From Paludibacteraceae bacterium (lineage in GTDB: Bacteria; Bacteroidota; Bacteroidia; Bacteroidales; Paludibacteraceae), in contig JAKSNG010000001.1 in NCBI GenBank assembly GCA_024400125.1, positions 1 to 64,000 on the forward strand: a stretch of 64,000 bases of DNA, given 5' to 3'. This document shows, in pieces, positions 8,051 to 16,382 of the stretch; position 1 is the stretch's first letter, and each line of letters starts with the position of its first letter. Under the pieces are notes generated by a model. That model saw only the letters and a program-made list of their open reading frames with translations. It made no database searches and was not told the DNA's origin. The position numbers were made by a program, and so were the translations under genes.

Positions 8051-8785
8051 CTACAGTCGCCTAAACTCAGCCAAAACGACTGCTGTTGCAATGGCAACAT
8101 TCAAACTCTCCGAAGTCTCTGCATCCGCAGGATAAGACGGAATACGAATAGCGTCTGTCACACATGCTCGAACGGCTGGAGAAATACCATTCCCTTCGTT
8201 GCCCATGATAAGAATAGCCCTGTCACTGTGTTTCTTTTCGCTGAAAACGTGATACATGTTTTTACCATCCAAGAATGTTCCGTAAATGGGACATTCTTGT
8301 TGTTTGAGCCACGGAACGAGATCTATATATTCGACACGTACTCGCGCCAACGCCCCCATCGTGGCTTGAACAACCTTGGGGTTATAGCAATCTGCCGTAT
8401 TCATCGAGCAGACGATATGACGTACTCCAAACCAATCGCATGTGCGAATAATCGTACCCAAATTGCCTGGGTCTTGAATACCGTCCAATACCAATATAAG
8501 TTCTTGCGTGTCCTGTAACTCGTTGAGGTGCAGTTCTTTAGGAATACGAAAAATACCCAATGACCCTTGCGGCGTGCGCAAAGAAGACATCTGCTCAAGT
8601 TCGGTCTCAGAACAACTCACAGATGACGCATGAGGGTAGTTAATCAACAGATGTGGCTCAAACGTTTTGAGTAACTCTTCGATACATTTATTTCCCTCTG
8701 CAACGAATAAACCGTACTCGTCACGAAACTTCTTTTGCTGCAAACTGCGAACGAATTTGACTTGTGATTTGCTAATCTGCTCCAT
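8051..8785 (-). CDS. RNA 2'-O-methyltransferase of the TrmH/SpoU family
   Basis: 244 residues from ATG 8785; the longer frame upstream crosses the promoter and is not used. The N-terminal third fits the SpoU substrate-binding domain (FVAEGNKCIEELL). The C-terminal two thirds show the SPOUT knot motifs: LDGIQDPGNLGTIIRTCDWF, MGNEGNGIS and IPSYPADAETSESLNVAIA. These enzymes methylate rRNA or tRNA ribose with S-adenosylmethionine; which nucleotide cannot be told. It is divergent from tamL and shares a palindromic promoter region with it. Confidence 0.88.
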   Translation of the reverse strand: MEQISKSQVKFVRSLQQKKFRDEYGLFVAEGNKCIEELLKTFEPHLLINYPHASSVSCSETELEQMSSLRTPQGSLGIFRIPKELHLNELQDTQELILVLDGIQDPGNLGTIIRTCDWFGVRHIVCSMNTADCYNPKVVQATMGALARVRVEYIDLVPWLKQQECPIYGTFLDGKNMYHVFSEKKHSDRAILIMGNEGNGISPAVRACVTDAIRIPSYPADAETSESLNVAIATAVVLAEFRRL

Positions 8786-8805
8786 GTTTTTCTTAAAAAA
8801 TTGTG

Positions 8806-8837
8806 CAAAGGTAAACAAAAATTTGCATATATGCAAA
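8806..8837 (-). promoter_or_regulatory. Promoter of the TrmH-family gene, overlapping the divergent tamL promoter
   Basis: Minus-strand TTTG (8834-8837), 20 nt, TACCTTTG (8806-8813). The -33 box lies in the palindrome TTTGCATATATGCAAA (8822-8837), whose other half is the -33 box of the opposite promoter. Confidence 0.8.
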
Positions 8838-8853
8838 AAAATATGTATCTTTG
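8822..8853 (+). promoter_or_regulatory. Promoter of the tamL-sppA-lpxK-msbA operon
   Basis: TTTG (8822-8825), 20 nt, TATCTTTG (8846-8853). The start codon at 8865 is only 11 nt after the -7 box, so the mRNA should have a very short or no leader. Confidence 0.8.
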
Positions 8854-8864
8854 CGCGGTTTTTT

Positions 8865-11129
8865 ATGCAAAATAGGAAGATATACATATTATCTGTCGCT
8901 CGATGGCTCTGTTTAGTGGGAGTTGTTTGCCTTTGTGGATGTAACGCCACGAAGTTCGTTCCGCAAGGACAATACCTGCTCAATGACGCGAAAGTCAAGG
9001 TGGCGGACGCAACTCCTGGTGAGGACTTTTCGGACTTGTCTAAATACCTGCGTCAGCAGCAGAATACGGAGATATTAGGTTTCTGGAAATTGCAGATGCA
9101 TGTGTGGAATACAGCTCCGCGCGACACCACTACGCAGAGTAAAAAACGCCTTGCGGCGAATGCTCACAAGATGGGTGAAGAGCCTGTCATCTATGACCCT
9201 AACTTGACCGTGGCTTCTATGAATCAATTGCAGCGCGTCATGGCTAATCGAGGGTATTTCCAGGCTCAAGTAGATACGTCGGCAGTAGTAAAAAAACGCA
9301 AAATCAACCTCACTTATACCATTACCGCCAATCAGCCCTACAAGATTCGCGATTATCGAGTGACGATTGAGCATCCTATCATTGACTCGATTGCTTCGTC
9401 ATCTACGTTGGTGCATAAGGGGGATATTTTTAATACCGAAGTGCTGGACGCAGAGCGTGATCGTATCACTAAAGTTCTGCATGACGAGGGGTACTATTAT
9501 TTTGATAAATCGCTATTGGTCTATAAAGCAGATAGCAATTTCAACGCACACGAAGTCGCTGTGGAATTGCGGATGTCGGAGGATTTGCAATATCTGCCAG
9601 ACTCTATTCTTGACCGTATTTTTCAGCGCTACACTATTCGTCGCGTCGCGTTCCATTTGGACTATGACCCATCCCAATTACCAGAGGGCAAAGTGCTGAC
9701 TCGCACAACGCAAGACCAATACGAATACTCATTTGTGGACAAGCCGCTATTGAGAAATCGCATATTGCGCAAGTACTGTGCTGTCCGTCCAGGAGACTAT
9801 TATTGTGCTGCCAATGTGGAAAAGTCTTATTCTCAACTCAATGGCTTACAGCCTGTCAAGTACGTAGATATATCGTTTGCTCCGGATGGTGACAGTCAAT
9901 TGATTTGTCATGTGACAGTCTCGCGTACAAAACTGAATTCCGTCAATGTGGATTTGGACGGAACGTATAGTGCAGGCGACTGGGGTGTTGCCACAGGGGT
10001 GGGGTATGTCAATAAGAACATCTTCCGTGGTGCTGAACAACTGAGCCTGAATGCGCGCTTTAGTTATGAGTGGAGACAGAATGGAGGTCGCGCACTCGAA
10101 GCCAAAGCCGAGGCAGGTTTGCTCTTCCCTAATTCGTTGCAAATCAAATTCGCTTATCAGTATCAACATCGACCGGATGAGTTCACACGTAATATCGCGT
10201 CTGCTGGACTGTATTACACGGCACGTCGTTCGCGTCCAAACTGGAAACACTCGTTCAACTTGTTTGACCTCAACTATGTCTATCTGCCATGGATCTCTCC
10301 TGAGTTCAAGGCTGCTTATATTGACAAAGCCACTGTGCTCAAGTATAGTTTTGAAGACCACTTCATTATGGATTGGAGTTATACGGGACGATATTCCACG
10401 CAGCGGCAAGGACAAATCAATCGCGATTATGTCAACTTTACCTACACGGTGGAGACCGCAGGAAATGCCCTCTATCTCATCAGTCAGGCTGCCAAACTAC
10501 CGAAGAACGAGAATGACAATTATACGCTACTCAATATCCCCTTTGCGCAATACGCCAAAGCCGATGTGAACTTCACCTATCATCAAGTACTCGTTCCGGA
10601 CCATCGTTTGGTCTATCACGTTGGTGTGGGAGTTGTCGTACCATATCTGAACGCAAGTGTCGTTCCGTTTGAGAAACGCTATTTCTCCGGAGGTTCAAAT
10701 AGTGTTCGTGGCTGGCAGTCTCGGACGCTCGGACCTGGCGCTTTCAAGGGTGCTGGAGGTGGACTTATCTATGATTTGCAGACGGGCGATATACGTCTCG
10801 ACTTGAACCTTGAGTATCGCTATCACGTGTGGAACTTCATTGAATTGGCTGCCTTCACCGATGCCGGAAATATATGGACTATTCGCGATTACTCCAGTCA
10901 ACCGCACGGCGTCTTTGAGTGGGGCGAGTTTTATAAACAGTTAGCATGGAGTTACGGCGCAGGTTTACGTTTTAACCTCAGTATCATTGTCTTACGACTG
11001 GATTTTGGTGTTAAACTGCATGACCCAACGCGTCTCTACACCGACGGAAAAGTGTGGCGTACAATCGGCAACGGCTTGTCGTGGAAAGACGACATGACCC
11101 TGCACTTCGCTATAGGCTACCCATTCTAA
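8865..11129 (+). CDS. tamL: TamL-type outer-membrane lipoprotein of the BamA/TamA family
   Basis: 754 residues from ATG 8865. The signal sequence ends in a lipobox (LCGC). POTRA-like segments cover about residues 50-400 and a 16-strand Omp85-type beta-barrel the rest, with GGSNSVRGW (the lid-lock-like motif of surface antigen barrels) near residue 610 and a C-terminal aromatic residue (FAIGYPF). In Bacteroidetes TamL is the lipoprotein counterpart of TamA and works with TamB in envelope assembly; no tamB is in this window. The longer upstream frame crosses the promoter, so I reject it. SppA, LpxK and MsbA genes follow on the same strand. Confidence 0.87.
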   Translation: MQNRKIYILSVARWLCLVGVVCLCGCNATKFVPQGQYLLNDAKVKVADATPGEDFSDLSKYLRQQQNTEILGFWKLQMHVWNTAPRDTTTQSKKRLAANAHKMGEEPVIYDPNLTVASMNQLQRVMANRGYFQAQVDTSAVVKKRKINLTYTITANQPYKIRDYRVTIEHPIIDSIASSSTLVHKGDIFNTEVLDAERDRITKVLHDEGYYYFDKSLLVYKADSNFNAHEVAVELRMSEDLQYLPDSILDRIFQRYTIRRVAFHLDYDPSQLPEGKVLTRTTQDQYEYSFVDKPLLRNRILRKYCAVRPGDYYCAANVEKSYSQLNGLQPVKYVDISFAPDGDSQLICHVTVSRTKLNSVNVDLDGTYSAGDWGVATGVGYVNKNIFRGAEQLSLNARFSYEWRQNGGRALEAKAEAGLLFPNSLQIKFAYQYQHRPDEFTRNIASAGLYYTARRSRPNWKHSFNLFDLNYVYLPWISPEFKAAYIDKATVLKYSFEDHFIMDWSYTGRYSTQRQGQINRDYVNFTYTVETAGNALYLISQAAKLPKNENDNYTLLNIPFAQYAKADVNFTYHQVLVPDHRLVYHVGVGVVVPYLNASVVPFEKRYFSGGSNSVRGWQSRTLGPGAFKGAGGGLIYDLQTGDIRLDLNLEYRYHVWNFIELAAFTDAGNIWTIRDYSSQPHGVFEWGEFYKQLAWSYGAGLRFNLSIIVLRLDFGVKLHDPTRLYTDGKVWRTIGNGLSWKDDMTLHFAIGYPF

Positions 11130-11140
11130 AAGACTTAAAG

Positions 11141-11190
11141 GAGGAATATGGAGTATAGACCGCTCACTTCGTTCGCTGAAGGAGTATGGA
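11141..11190 (+). repeat. CGCTCACTTCG-type interspersed repeat between tamL and sppA
   Basis: The block includes GGAATATGGAGTATAGACC followed by GCTCACTTCGTTCGCTGAAG. Its 11162-11190 part is the exact reverse complement of 889-917. The same order of parts, with small changes, recurs inside korA (45935-45994). Confidence 0.8.
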
Positions 11191-11216
11191 AATAGAAGAC
11201 TAAAAAACTAAACATT

Positions 11217-12971
11217 ATGATCATTGTTAAGAAATCAGAGGGTGAACCTCGCAAACGACGCGGCTGCTTATGGACAGCTATTATTGCTATTCTTATTTAC
11301 GTAGGCATAAACGTGCTGGTGACAATGGCACTTGGAAGTAAGTTCTCTACATCCACCGCCAAACTCACAGAGCATTCTGTATATAAACTGGAACTTAAAG
11401 GAACGGTCGTTGAGCAAGCACCTGCCGAAGATCCATTTGCTGCTTTCATGGCTGAAATGCCGATGGGAATGCAGCAGGACCAAGTGGTCGGATTAGACCA
11501 ACTGTTATCTAATATCCGTCTGGCAAAAGACGATGCTCGCATACAAGGCATCTACCTTCGCGGTGGTTCATTAGCCGTGGGTGCAGCTTCTGCCAAAGCC
11601 ATTCGTGACGCACTTATCGACTTCAAGCAGTCTGGCAAGTGGATTATTGCGTATGCCGATAGTTATTCGCAAACGAACTACTACATCGCTTCTGTTGCAG
11701 ACCGTATCTTCCTAAACCCTGTTGGTTCCGTTGATTGGAATGGTTTATGTGGCGGCAAAATGTACTATACACGCTTGCTGGAAAAGATTGGTGTCGAAAT
11801 GCAGATTGTTAAAGTCGGCTCTTTCAAGGCGGCTGTGGAACCTTTCTTTCGCACCTCTATGTCGGATGAAGACCGTCGTCAAACGCAGGTATATATAGAT
11901 GGCGTTTGGGAAAACATGGTACGCGAAGTTGCACAATCGCGGCACATTGAAGCCAATCAATTGCAGGCTTATGCAGATGAGATGATAACGTTTCAACCCA
12001 TCGAAAAATACCTCTCTTACGGGCTGGTAGATAGCCTCGTCTATACACAATCTATGGATAGTATCTTGCGCCAATGGACTGGCACAAAAGACTATAACTT
12101 GATGAAGACATCCGAATTGGCGTCCGTCAAACGCACCACGCTGACCTCATCTAATCACATCGCAGTCGTTTATGCCGATGGCGAAATCAGCGACGAAGGC
12201 ACCGAAGGTATCTCTGGTAAAGAAATGCTCAAAACCCTCCGCAAAGTCCAAAAAGATAATAAAGTTAAAGCCGTTGTTCTACGTGTGAACAGTCCTGGTG
12301 GAAGTGCTAATGCCAGCGAACAGATTTGGCATGCTGTCACGTTGCTGCAAGAGAAGGGCTTGCCCGTCGTCGTTTCTATGGGCGACTATGCAGCGTCGGG
12401 AGGTTATTATATCAGTTGCGAAGCGGATTACATCTATGCGGAACCTACCACGCTCACTGGTTCAATTGGAATCTTTGCTCTTGTACCTGACTTTAGCCAT
12501 TTGCTGGACAAAGTGGGTGTTGATGTGGACGAAGTGCATACCAACAAACACGCTGCCATGAGTATGAACATGACCCTGAAAGGTATGGATTCTGACGAAT
12601 ATCAGCTTGTGCAATCAATGGTTGAGCGTGGTTATGACCTCTTTACTTTGCGCTGCGCGCAAGGACGTCACATGTCCCAAGATGCCATCAAACAAATCGG
12701 CGGAGGTCGTATTTGGCTTGGACAAGACGCTATCAACTTAGGTTTAGTTGATGCACTCGGCAATATCGATGATGCTGTCAATAAGGCTGCCGAACTGGCT
12801 GCTTTAGACGATTATGAGTTGGCTTATTTTCCTGACCGTAAAGACCCATGGGCAGAGTTCTTAAAAATGTTTGACAACTCTACCGAAGAAGAAAAACTAA
12901 TAGCGCGTCTACGTACATTCGTTAGTCAACCGCGTATCATGACTTGGACACCAATCGTAAAGATTCAATAA
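11217..12971 (+). CDS. sppA: Signal peptide peptidase SppA, 67K type
   Basis: 584 residues, the normal double-domain length. One membrane segment near residues 20-48 anchors it in the inner membrane. The catalytic pair is visible: Lys204 in VGSFKAAVEPFFR (N-domain) and Ser394 in DYAASGGYY (C-domain), close to the E. coli positions. It degrades signal peptides left in the membrane after secretion. It lies in an envelope operon with tamL upstream and lpxK 1 nt downstream. Confidence 0.93.
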   Translation: MIIVKKSEGEPRKRRGCLWTAIIAILIYVGINVLVTMALGSKFSTSTAKLTEHSVYKLELKGTVVEQAPAEDPFAAFMAEMPMGMQQDQVVGLDQLLSNIRLAKDDARIQGIYLRGGSLAVGAASAKAIRDALIDFKQSGKWIIAYADSYSQTNYYIASVADRIFLNPVGSVDWNGLCGGKMYYTRLLEKIGVEMQIVKVGSFKAAVEPFFRTSMSDEDRRQTQVYIDGVWENMVREVAQSRHIEANQLQAYADEMITFQPIEKYLSYGLVDSLVYTQSMDSILRQWTGTKDYNLMKTSELASVKRTTLTSSNHIAVVYADGEISDEGTEGISGKEMLKTLRKVQKDNKVKAVVLRVNSPGGSANASEQIWHAVTLLQEKGLPVVVSMGDYAASGGYYISCEADYIYAEPTTLTGSIGIFALVPDFSHLLDKVGVDVDEVHTNKHAAMSMNMTLKGMDSDEYQLVQSMVERGYDLFTLRCAQGRHMSQDAIKQIGGGRIWLGQDAINLGLVDALGNIDDAVNKAAELAALDDYELAYFPDRKDPWAEFLKMFDNSTEEEKLIARLRTFVSQPRIMTWTPIVKIQ

Positions 12972-12972
12972 C

Positions 12973-13992
12973 GTGAAAAAAACAGACTGGAGAGTTATAT
13001 TGTCCCCTTTTAGCATGTTGTATGGACTTATTTTAGCCATACGACATGACTTGTACGACACCCACCTCTTGCCGTCTCACGAGGTTGATGTGCCTACTAT
13101 CTGTGTGGGTAACTTAGCGGTGGGGGGCACAGGCAAAACGCCGCATATCGAGTACCTCATTCGTCTGCTCAGCACACACTACAAAGTGGCAGTTCTGTCT
13201 CGTGGGTACGGTCGCCGCTCACATGGTTTCTGTCTCGCAGACGAACGCAGTTCGGCTCGCACGTTGGGTGACGAACTGATGCAGATGCATCGTAAGTTCC
13301 CTGCTGTGCCGATGGCTGCTTGCAAGAATAGGGTAGAGGGTATTCGTCGTCTCAAACGACTTTATCCGCAGATTGATGTCGTGTTGCTCGATGACGCTTT
13401 TCAATATCGTGCGTTGAAGTGTGGCTTTAATATCTTACTCACCACGGCAGATAATCTCTATGTCGATGACCACTTGTTGCCTTGGGGAACTCGCCGCGAT
13501 TTGCTCACACGCGCACAACACGCTACTGCCATCATCATCACGAAGTGCTCTCCGTCTATGCGCCCTATTGACAAACGTGTGCTGGACAACAAACTGCACT
13601 TGCCCACTTTCCAAAAACTGTTCTTCTCGCACATCGTGTACGAACCATTAACCATCACGGCACAACATCCGCTTTTGATTACCGGTATTGCTCATCCGTC
13701 TTATTTATTGGACTATTTGCGTGCGTCATATCCCAATATCGAGTTGCTCTCGTATCGAGACCATCATCGTTTCACACGTTTTGACGTGGCTCGTATTCGT
13801 GAACTCGCACAATCGCATGACATCATTTTTACGACCGAGAAAGACTACGAACGACTTCTGCTCACAGAATTACCGAACGAGTTGGGCAACAAACTACATG
13901 TTGTCCCAATGTCAGTCGATTTGGATGTAGAGCAGCCCGAATTAGAACGTTTGGTCATGAACTACGTTTCCGAATCCCTCCGATCCCATTAA
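12973..13992 (+). CDS. lpxK: Tetraacyldisaccharide 4'-kinase LpxK
   Basis: 339 residues, GTG start 1 nt after sppA. The N-terminus (SMLYGLILAIRHDLYD) forms the usual membrane-facing helix and a P-loop follows (VGNLAVGGTGKTPH, about residues 46-59). SRGYGRRSHGF and LLDDAFQYRALK are family motifs. It phosphorylates the lipid A precursor at the 4' position in lipid A biosynthesis at the inner leaflet. The neighbour msbA exports the product, so the operon joins lipid A completion and export. Confidence 0.93.
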   Translation: MKKTDWRVILSPFSMLYGLILAIRHDLYDTHLLPSHEVDVPTICVGNLAVGGTGKTPHIEYLIRLLSTHYKVAVLSRGYGRRSHGFCLADERSSARTLGDELMQMHRKFPAVPMAACKNRVEGIRRLKRLYPQIDVVLLDDAFQYRALKCGFNILLTTADNLYVDDHLLPWGTRRDLLTRAQHATAIIITKCSPSMRPIDKRVLDNKLHLPTFQKLFFSHIVYEPLTITAQHPLLITGIAHPSYLLDYLRASYPNIELLSYRDHHRFTRFDVARIRELAQSHDIIFTTEKDYERLLLTELPNELGNKLHVVPMSVDLDVEQPELERLVMNYVSESLRSH

Positions 13993-14008
13993 ACTTTCGA
14001 CTTTTGAC
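13993..14008 (-). repeat. Two-unit AAAGTNR heptamer array in the lpxK-msbA gap
   Basis: The whole gap is CTTTCGA CTTTTGA plus two bases; read on the minus strand these are AAAGT heptamers. It is a short member of the family described at 15867, 22838, 45225, 47103, 51639 and 57022. Confidence 0.65.
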
Positions 14009-14009
14009 T

Positions 14010-15866
14010 ATGCTACGCATCATTCACCGTTTTATCCCACCTTATCGTTGGCAAGTTGCACTCAATATCTTTTTCAACTTATTGGCAACAGTCTTGTCAT
14101 TATTCTCTTTTGCTGCTATCATTCCGGTATTGCAAGTACTTTTTGGTATTAGTACAGGTTCTACTGTGTATATGGAAATGCCAGACGGAGCCACATTGGG
14201 TCAAATAACCGAAGTCCTCAAGAATAATTTTTACTATTGGATGCAGGGGCAGTTGACTATTCACGGCGGTACATGGGTATTGCTTTTCTTGGGATGTATG
14301 TTGGTGCTCTTAACTGGACTCAAATGTGCGGCATCTTATTTTGCCATGTATTTTATGTCTCCTATCAGCACAGGCGTCTTGCGCGACTTGCGCGTGCAAT
14401 TATATAATAAGGTCGTTTCTCTGCCTATTGGCTTCTTTACAGAGGAGCGAAAAGGCGACATCATGTCTCGCATGACTAACGATGTGCAGGAAGTGGAGAA
14501 CTCCATCATGTGCTCGCTCAATATGTTGTTCCGTGACCCGATTATGATTATCATCTATTTGGTCACACTCTTTTGCATCAGTTGGCAGTTGACTCTTTTT
14601 GTAGCTATACTCTTGCCTACAGCTGGTTGGCTCATTGGTCGCATTGGGCGTAGCCTCAAACGCCGTTCTACTAAAGGTCAGGAACAGACCGGAGACCTCA
14701 TCGCGCAGATTGAAGAGACATTGGGTGGCTTACGTGTTGTCAAGGCTTTTAATGCTGAGCACAAACTGTCGGATAGATTCACCAATCATAGCAATCTCAC
14801 TCGCCGCACATTCATGCGCATTGACCGTCGTTACTCGTTGGCGCATCCAATGTCTGAGTTTTTAGGCACGGCTATGATAGCGGCATTGCTGTGGTATGGC
14901 GGCACGCTCATTCTCAATGACCACAGTTCTATTGATGCGGCTACGTTCATTTATTATCTGGTTATTTTCTACTCGATTATCAATCCTGCCAAGGACTTAA
15001 CCAAAGCCTCATACGGTATTCGCAAAGGTCTTGCTTCGCTCGAACGTATTGATCGTATCTTAGATACGAAGTCGAATATTACTGAATCTGCTCATCCGCT
15101 ACCTCTCGATTCGTTCAAAGATGTGATTCGCTATGAACACATCTCGTTCGCTTATCAACCTGACCGTGAGGTCTTGTCGAATGTGTCGCTTGACATTCAC
15201 AAAGGACAAACTATTGCGCTTGTCGGACAGTCGGGTGGGGGAAAAACGACGATGGCAGATTTACTTCCTCGCTTCTACGATGTCACTTCTGGTCGCATTA
15301 CTATTGATGGTGTTGACATTCGAGATGTGCGTCCAACAGACCTGCGTGCGTTGATGGGAAACGTCAATCAAGAAGCGATTTTGTTCAACGACACCTTCTT
15401 TAATAACATCACTTTTGGTGTAGATACTACGCAACCTGCTCCCAATGGTCAGACATGGCAGCAGGCGGTAGAGAATGCGGCTAAGATTGCTAATGCTCAC
15501 GATTTCATTATGGCTACGCCAGACGGTTATGAGACTTGTATTGGTGACCGTGGCAGCCGCTTGAGCGGAGGGCAAAGACAGCGTATCTCTATTGCACGTG
15601 CCATCTTGAAGAATCCTCCTATACTCATCTTGGACGAAGCCACTTCGGCATTGGATACCGAGTCCGAGAAACTGGTGCAGGAGGCGTTGGATAATTTGAT
15701 GAAAGACCGTACCACATTAGTGGTAGCGCATAGACTGAGTACGATTCGTAACGCAGATCTCATCTGTGTCTTGCATGAGGGACAAATTGTCGAGATGGGT
15801 CGCCACGACGACCTCCTCGCTCTCCATGGTCATTACTCTCACCTCGTCTCCATGCAATCCGCTTAG
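14010..15866 (+). CDS. msbA: MsbA-like lipid ABC exporter (fused permease and ATPase)
   Basis: 618 residues from ATG 14010. Residues 1-340 hold six membrane segments of the exporter fold; the ATPase domain has Walker A GQSGGGKTT (near 408), signature LSGGQRQRIS, Walker B ILILDEATSALD and the H-loop VVAHRLST. The position directly after lpxK supports MsbA function (flipping lipid A-core across the inner membrane), though multidrug exporters share the architecture. A C-rich repeat pair downstream may end the transcript. Confidence 0.85.
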   Translation: MLRIIHRFIPPYRWQVALNIFFNLLATVLSLFSFAAIIPVLQVLFGISTGSTVYMEMPDGATLGQITEVLKNNFYYWMQGQLTIHGGTWVLLFLGCMLVLLTGLKCAASYFAMYFMSPISTGVLRDLRVQLYNKVVSLPIGFFTEERKGDIMSRMTNDVQEVENSIMCSLNMLFRDPIMIIIYLVTLFCISWQLTLFVAILLPTAGWLIGRIGRSLKRRSTKGQEQTGDLIAQIEETLGGLRVVKAFNAEHKLSDRFTNHSNLTRRTFMRIDRRYSLAHPMSEFLGTAMIAALLWYGGTLILNDHSSIDAATFIYYLVIFYSIINPAKDLTKASYGIRKGLASLERIDRILDTKSNITESAHPLPLDSFKDVIRYEHISFAYQPDREVLSNVSLDIHKGQTIALVGQSGGGKTTMADLLPRFYDVTSGRITIDGVDIRDVRPTDLRALMGNVNQEAILFNDTFFNNITFGVDTTQPAPNGQTWQQAVENAAKIANAHDFIMATPDGYETCIGDRGSRLSGGQRQRISIARAILKNPPILILDEATSALDTESEKLVQEALDNLMKDRTTLVVAHRLSTIRNADLICVLHEGQIVEMGRHDDLLALHGHYSHLVSMQSA

Positions 15867-15908
15867 TCTTTCGACTTTTGACTTTCGACTTTGGTCTTTC
15901 GACTTTTT
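15867..15908 (-). repeat. Heptamer array (six 7-bp units)
   Basis: CTTTCGA, CTTTTGA, CTTTCGA, CTTTGGT, CTTTCGA, CTTTTTT in register; minus-strand reading AAAGTNR. Confidence 0.85.
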
Positions 15909-15910
15909 TT

Positions 15911-16000
15911 TACATCCCCCTTCTTTAGAGGGGGCTTGGGGGTGTCTCTTTCCGCTTTCTTCCTACATCCCCCTTCTTTAGAGGGGGCTTGGGGGTGTCT
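15911..16000 (+). repeat. Two copies of a C-rich/G-rich hairpin repeat
   Basis: A 37-bp unit occurs at 15911-15947 and 15964-16000 (period 53). Each contains CCCCCTTCTTTAGAGGGGG and then CTTGGGGGTGT, so the C5 block can pair with either of two G5 blocks. T-rich runs follow each copy; they may end msbA transcription. Confidence 0.8.
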
Positions 16001-16023
16001 TTTTCTACGTTTGTGTTTTAGGC

Positions 16024-16083
16024 TATCTTCCCCGACGGTCACCCGACAGTCACCCGACGGTCACAGCACCTTTTATCGAACTG
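16024..16083 (-). repeat. 11-bp tandem repeat, 3-unit copy with fixed flanks
   Basis: On the minus strand GTTCGATAAAAGGTGCTGT is followed by three GACYGTCGGGK units (16030-16062) and GGAAGAT. The same flanks surround eight units on the plus strand at 51491-51605, so copy number varies between loci. Confidence 0.85.
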
Positions 16084-16304
16084 TAAAGAAGACGTGCTCC
16101 TCTCAAAATTATCAATACAATAATTATGATTTGCAAAAGAGAAAGTAGGTTTTTTTAGTGCATATTATTGCATCTACAACTCTAACATTATCCCCCTTTG
16201 GGCATTTGGACTGAATTACTAAAAACTGCGATTCCTTGTTATTCCCTTGATATTTGTACTTCTCTGCTAATCAGCCTACTTTGCGGACAATCCCATAAAC
16301 ACAA
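16084..16304. other. AT-rich intergenic stretch without a gene
   Basis: Nothing coding is evident. An 8-bp AAAGTAGG/CCTACTTT pair brackets 16142-16282, but the inner sequence shows no convincing fold. Confidence 0.4.
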
Positions 16305-16332
16305 CCATCGCAACCCCGAGAGGCTGCGATGG
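16305..16332 (-). terminator. Probable hairpin terminator of the second LRR gene
   Basis: CCATCGCA (16305-16312) pairs with TGCGATGG (16325-16332), with additional inner GC pairs. The minus-strand T-run after it is weak (GTTGTGTTT), so termination strength is uncertain. Confidence 0.55.
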
Positions 16333-16382
16333 AAGAGAGTTAATCCATTACCCTTCCCTTAATGAGGAGGTTCGGAAAGGTC

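Noticed and set aside
8667-8864. N-terminal extension of the TamL gene
   Set aside because: It runs through the divergent promoter and precedes the lipoprotein signal.
16142-16282. Third rod-like hairpin in the repeat region
   Set aside because: Only an 8-bp outer stem pairs and it matches the heptamer repeat; the inside does not fold convincingly.
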